45,877 bases of DNA from Bacteroidota bacterium (GTDB taxonomy: Bacteria; Bacteroidota; Ignavibacteria; Kapaibacteriales; HRBIN21): the NCBI GenBank assembly GCA_030550395.1, contig JAUQPL010000014.1:1-45877 (forward strand). The letters are read 5' to 3'. Below, in pieces: positions 42,471 to 45,877 of this stretch. Within the stretch, counting starts at the first letter, position 1. The number at the start of each line of letters is the position of its first letter. A model generated the notes under the pieces. It worked only from the letters and a program-made list of their open reading frames with translations. It was not told where the DNA came from and ran no database searches. A program made the translations under genes and the position numbers.

Positions 42471-43114
42471 CAGTGATGTCCAAGTTCTCTCTAGCTGGGT
42501 TTCCGTTCGGTGGTCTTGTCCTAGCCGCCGCCTGGTGGTTCGTTCTGTTTTCCCCATGGACAAGACCGGCTCAGGGTTCATTCTGGTGGGGACTGTTCCT
42601 TGCTACGGGAACCCTCTTAGGCTACAGTGTGTGGCTGCTACGGACAGAGCGGGCTTCTCTCTTTTGTTTCTCGCCCCGTTGGGTCTTCGTAGGGCTTGGC
42701 TCTGCCTTCTTCCTCTACGGGATCGTCTGGATAGGGTATCATGGCTTATCCGCATTTGCCCCAGGAATAGTTGAAGCGGTTGGCACCATCTACGCGCGGC
42801 GGACACAAGCACCAGCGTGGGTACTGATACCCCTTCTGGGACTATGGATTGGTCCTGCCGAGGAGATCTTTTGGCGAGGGGTCGTACAACGGTACTTCCA
42901 GAAGCGATTTACCCCGATAGCGGGACTGATTGTAGCAACCCTGCTCTACAGCTTGGTCCATGCCTGGTCTGGCAACATCCCACTCCTCCTTGTTGCCTTC
43001 GTCGCCGGGCTTGTATGGGGACTTCTCTTCTTATGGAGCGGCTCTCTACTACCTGGAATTCTCTCGCATGCCCTGTGGGACGTGGCGGTATTCGTACTGC
43101 TGCCATTACAATAG
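42467..43114 (+). CDS. CPBP-family intramembrane metalloprotease
   Basis: A 215-residue, highly hydrophobic protein with about seven membrane segments. Glutamates in GPAEEIFWRGVVQRYFQK (the EExxxR motif), the histidine of LVHAWSG and that of LSHALWD are the conserved CPBP/Rce1 (CAAX protease and bacteriocin-processing) catalytic residues. Substrates of bacterial members are mostly unknown. Its ATG overlaps the prenyltransferase stop codon, so the two are translationally coupled, and a shared membrane or prenyl-linked role is possible. An in-frame ATG three codons on is an alternative start. Confidence 0.88.
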   Translation: MTVMSKFSLAGFPFGGLVLAAAWWFVLFSPWTRPAQGSFWWGLFLATGTLLGYSVWLLRTERASLFCFSPRWVFVGLGSAFFLYGIVWIGYHGLSAFAPGIVEAVGTIYARRTQAPAWVLIPLLGLWIGPAEEIFWRGVVQRYFQKRFTPIAGLIVATLLYSLVHAWSGNIPLLLVAFVAGLVWGLLFLWSGSLLPGILSHALWDVAVFVLLPLQ

Positions 43115-43134
43115 CCCATGTAGGGCTGCCCTTT
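43114..43134 (+). terminator. Weak hairpin with T run after the CPBP gene
   Basis: GCCC-ATGTA-GGGC, or alternatively AGGG-CTG-CCCT, is followed by TTTT. Stems are only four base pairs, so this is a poor intrinsic terminator candidate. Confidence 0.25.
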
Positions 43135-43565
43135 TGCACCCCCGTGGCGATACTGCCAGTGCTCTGTAGTGCTGATGCCCCGGAGCCAGCTCCAGGACTG
43201 AAGCCAACTTGCTTACTCAGCAAAAGCGTGCCAATGCATTAAAGGACTTCCCCAGACCGCTTATCCCCCTTGCCCTGCCGTTCATGGGCATAACTCTGCC
43301 GTTTACAAAGTACTACCCCTTGCGCAGTGGCAAAAATTGCCCTAAATTCGCACGGAGTAAGCTGTCTTATGCTGGCCCTCCATAATCCAGGCTGTGCCCT
43401 GGGAACAAACTCGAGCATACTCTTGTACAAGGCAGCACAGCTCCTCTTTGACAAGTACTCGTTGGGAGTGTGAAGTCCCTTCGCATACTGTTGAGCGAGC
43501 GTGGCCGATTGCACTCCCGGCAGAGTGTGAAAAACATGTGTAACATGTGTCTTTGGAGCCACGCT
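43115..43565. other. 450-base gap upstream of the large surface protein
   Basis: No convincing gene lies here. The minus-strand frame 43239-43577 has no recognisable domain and overlaps the start of the next gene. The gap contains the perfect palindrome CTTGTACAAG (43422-43431), a loose promoter-like pair TTG (43462) and TACTGTTG (43486), and a tandem repeat just before the gene. Its length suggests a regulated promoter. Confidence 0.4.
43533..43550 (+). repeat. Tandem 9-bp repeat AACATGTGT x2 in the leader of the surface-protein gene
   Basis: Two perfect adjacent copies of AACATGTGT, each containing the palindrome ACATGT, end five bases before the GGAG ribosome-binding site of the gene starting at 43566. 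They could be a regulator site or a slippage-prone tract. Confidence 0.5.
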
Positions 43566-45877
43566 ATGGGACGTCACTCCCTTCCACTACTTTGTGTAAG
43601 CTTCCTGTTGGGAGCGTTTGCTCCCGCCCTTTCGCAGCAAAACCCCAACATCGCCGAAGCAACTCACCCGCTCGGTTTCTTCCTCAAAAAGGTCGTCAGT
43701 AACACGACCATTTGTGCTGGGCAGACATTTTCGTACACCATTTACTACTCCTTCCCAGCCGGTACACAACAGGTCACGATTACTGACCAAATTCCCCAGC
43801 CGCTCCTTGTCCAGAGCGTGACGGTCAATAATGCCTGCGGAACACCGAATGTGACGGCACCACCTCCGGGAACTAACGGAACTGTCTCGGTCCAATGGAC
43901 AAGTGTACCATCCGGTGGCTGTTCAGGCTCGTTGACCATTGTAGTTTCCTTCCCGAATGGTACAACGTGCAACGGGACAACGGTGCGGAACCGCGTCTGT
44001 TTAGTCGGGACTGTCAAGACACAACAAGGGAACCAAGTTGCCGACTTCTGCACGCCATTTGTTTCTACGACAGCGCAAGCAACCAACCCGTGGCAAATTC
44101 AAAAGCAGATTCTTGGCGCAACGTGGGCTGGCGGTAATTGCTCTTGGAAATACGCCGGTGATACGGTGACCTACCAAATCCAAGTCTGCAAGAACAACCC
44201 ATCTCCGTGCGGGACGTTCGGACAACTCAATTTGGTGAACGGCGTTGTCACCGACGTGCTCCCGAGCGGTGCACAATTTATTGGCGCGTCCTGCCCGAAT
44301 GTGAGTTACAACTCGGCTACCCAAACGATTACGTGGAATGTTGGCAATCTCTCGGCGACGCAGCCCTACAACTGTGCATCCTGCAACATTACGGTGTACT
44401 ATCCGCCGAGCACATTCCCAACCAATACGCAAATCACGAACACCGCCACGCTGAGTGGTCAGCTGGGGAGTGCGCAAAACCCATGCGGGCAGTTCACCCA
44501 AAATACCAGTGTCTGCTGGACGAAGGTTCTGCCGCCACCACCGACAACAACGGCTTCGCTCTGGAAATGGGTCAGCACGAATGCTCAACCCGGCTGCGGT
44601 GGGTACTATTACATTCGGTTTTGCAACACAGGCAATACCACTATCAACTCCGCAACGATAGAGGACACTATCCCCTCGAGTCTGACAATAACTTCAACGT
44701 CGCCGGCCTCCGGTGTAACCATCTCGACAACGGGGAATATTGTGACAGCAACCTTGAATAGCCCACTGCAGCCGGGACAATGCTGTTGGTTCTACGTTTA
44801 CTTTACCATCTCCCCGACAGCGACTCCCAATAGCACGATCACTAACTGTGCATGGGCACAAGTACCGGGCTTGGCACCGATGCAATCATGTGCATCGTTT
44901 GTTGTAAATGCACCAGCACCGAGTGCGTGCATCCAGAAAGAAATTTGTTCGCCCCAAGCCTCGTATGCTCCTGGACAGGTTATCCGTGTACGCTTCCGAC
45001 TCCAGAACATCGGCGGGCAAGCAATCAATGGCGCAACGCTTACCGATAACCTCAATCCGAACTTCGAATACATCGGCAATCCGACGTTCTACACCAGCAC
45101 AAGCTGGAATACGCCTTGCAACCCGCAGAGTGGAATCTCTCCGTGGTCGCCATCGCCGAGCCTGAGCGTGAGTGGGCAAACCATAACGGTGAGCAATATC
45201 ACGATTCCTGCAACGTGTCAAAATCTCTTCTGGAACGGCTGCGGCTTCTATGGCAATACCGGTGTGCCGTATTATTGGGTAGAGTTCGATGTGAAGATTC
45301 GCGACACCGCCGCGCTTGGGAATATCCCGAACTTCTACACCCTTTCAGGTGGCGGCTTACCGCAACCGGTGCAGTCCAATACCGTCCTCGTGTTAGTAAC
45401 AGGCAACACCGGCTTTACGCTGGACAAAAGTGTCGCACCGGACACGAGCAATTGGCAATCCTCGCTGACAACAAACGCCGGCTCGACGGTTTACTACCGC
45501 TTGCGAATGAATCTTACCGGTACTGTAGGACTCCGCCATGTGACCTTTGTTGACCTATTGCCGAGAAACGACGGCGCCAGCGATAGCAAGATTCTACAGG
45601 CATGCGGCAGCCGTGGCAGTCAGTACGATGTTACCTACCAATCGCTGCTGCTAAGTTCTCCGCTTGTCCCCAGTGTGTATAGCAATGCTGCGACGACACT
45701 TGCCAATGCCAATGCGATTTCTGCAGCAACAGGTGCACCGGCGAATCTGTTCCCGAATGCATGTGGGACAGCGGGATCGTGGTCTCCTGGCGCTGCAGCA
45801 GGAAGTAAAAATGTCGGCTTCTACTTTGGGAGCGGCGGGATTGGAACAAGCACACCGCCGGCGGTAGTCTTTGCCGG
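43566..45877 (+). CDS. Large cysteine-rich surface protein with DUF11-like repeats (open at window edge)
   Basis: The frame is open from ATG 43566 to the last base, giving at least 770 residues; GGAG lies seven bases upstream. A signal peptide (LPLLCVSFLLGAFAPALSQQ) starts it. Then come about five beta-sandwich repeats of the DUF11/'conserved repeat' kind, beginning near residues 45, 175, 330, 455 and 615. Typical phrases are TFSYTIYYSF, VTDVLPSGAQFIGASCPNVS, YYYIRFCNTGNTTINSATIE and VRFRLQNIGGQAINGATLTD. It carries 28 cysteines, many paired within repeats, pointing to disulfide-stabilised extracellular domains. Asn- and Thr-rich composition and frequent AAT, ACG and GCA codons set it apart from neighbouring housekeeping genes. 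It is probably an adhesin or cell-envelope protein; the C-terminal anchor or sorting domain is outside the window. Confidence 0.85.
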   Translation, partial: MGRHSLPLLCVSFLLGAFAPALSQQNPNIAEATHPLGFFLKKVVSNTTICAGQTFSYTIYYSFPAGTQQVTITDQIPQPLLVQSVTVNNACGTPNVTAPPPGTNGTVSVQWTSVPSGGCSGSLTIVVSFPNGTTCNGTTVRNRVCLVGTVKTQQGNQVADFCTPFVSTTAQATNPWQIQKQILGATWAGGNCSWKYAGDTVTYQIQVCKNNPSPCGTFGQLNLVNGVVTDVLPSGAQFIGASCPNVSYNSATQTITWNVGNLSATQPYNCASCNITVYYPPSTFPTNTQITNTATLSGQLGSAQNPCGQFTQNTSVCWTKVLPPPPTTTASLWKWVSTNAQPGCGGYYYIRFCNTGNTTINSATIEDTIPSSLTITSTSPASGVTISTTGNIVTATLNSPLQPGQCCWFYVYFTISPTATPNSTITNCAWAQVPGLAPMQSCASFVVNAPAPSACIQKEICSPQASYAPGQVIRVRFRLQNIGGQAINGATLTDNLNPNFEYIGNPTFYTSTSWNTPCNPQSGISPWSPSPSLSVSGQTITVSNITIPATCQNLFWNGCGFYGNTGVPYYWVEFDVKIRDTAALGNIPNFYTLSGGGLPQPVQSNTVLVLVTGNTGFTLDKSVAPDTSNWQSSLTTNAGSTVYYRLRMNLTGTVGLRHVTFVDLLPRNDGASDSKILQACGSRGSQYDVTYQSLLLSSPLVPSVYSNAATTLANANAISAATGAPANLFPNACGTAGSWSPGAAAGSKNVGFYFGSGGIGTSTPPAVVFA

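Noticed and set aside
43239-43577. 112-codon minus-strand frame in the gap before the surface-protein gene
   Set aside because: No recognisable domain, no ribosome-binding site seen, and it overlaps the start of the well-supported plus-strand gene.

Overview
The window reads as chromosome of a Gram-negative member of the Bacteroidota/Chlorobi (FCB) group. The best guess is a Kapabacteria- or Ignavibacteria-like, OPB56-type lineage, but this is inference from gene content only. Evidence for the group: a PorZ-like type IX secretion component, three exported proteins with C-terminal type IX sorting-like domains, choice-of-anchor-D (ASH) repeats, a TonB receptor with an N-terminal carboxypeptidase-regulatory domain, KdsA and LptC for lipopolysaccharide, and repeated TAnnTTTG promoter elements of the Bacteroidota type in short gaps before genes. 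I saw no tRNA, rRNA, CRISPR array, insertion sequence or prophage.

Layout. 1-10117 (minus strand) is one tightly packed gene string: asnS, pepF, panC, a LON-domain protein, rng, dxr, rseP, surE, a HicB-like small protein and the start of a probable restriction-modification protein cut by the window edge. 10250-10953 (plus) holds a small basic protein with rpmE and rpsR. A solitary DNA methyltransferase (11158-12054) and a 1410-residue exported protein (12222-16454) follow on the minus strand. Upstream of these lie porZ, ribH and guaA, apparently one transcript, then a Dna2-like nuclease-helicase overlapping recJ. From 25991 to 33519 (plus) come a formimidoylglutamase-like enzyme and a five-gene Yej/Opp-type peptide ABC importer. 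33521-36190 (minus) is kdsA-lptC-tpiA-pgsA with every junction overlapping. Next are an outer-membrane-like protein, a HAF-repeat exported propeller, and a convergent TonB receptor preceded by a cysteine-rich secreted protein. A PNPOx-UbiA fusion with an overlapping CPBP protease and a very long cysteine-rich surface protein, open at the right edge, finish the window.

Most striking observation: between the cysteine-rich gene and the TonB receptor gene there is a perfect 14-bp inverted repeat. One arm starts directly after the upstream stop codon. The other contains the GGAGGAG ribosome-binding site of the receptor gene. In the mRNA this would hide the receptor's ribosome-binding site until ribosomes finish the cysteine-rich reading frame, a plausible undescribed translational switch. 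Other notable points are the PNPOx-prenyltransferase fusion, an inverted repeat exactly framing a promoter element, a probably leaderless kdsA, and the paired Dna2-like and RecJ genes.

Start codons were chosen by homology, ribosome-binding sites and overlaps with neighbours. Several differ from the longest open frame, and this is stated in the entries. Functions come from recognised motifs and remembered family alignments; no database search was possible.
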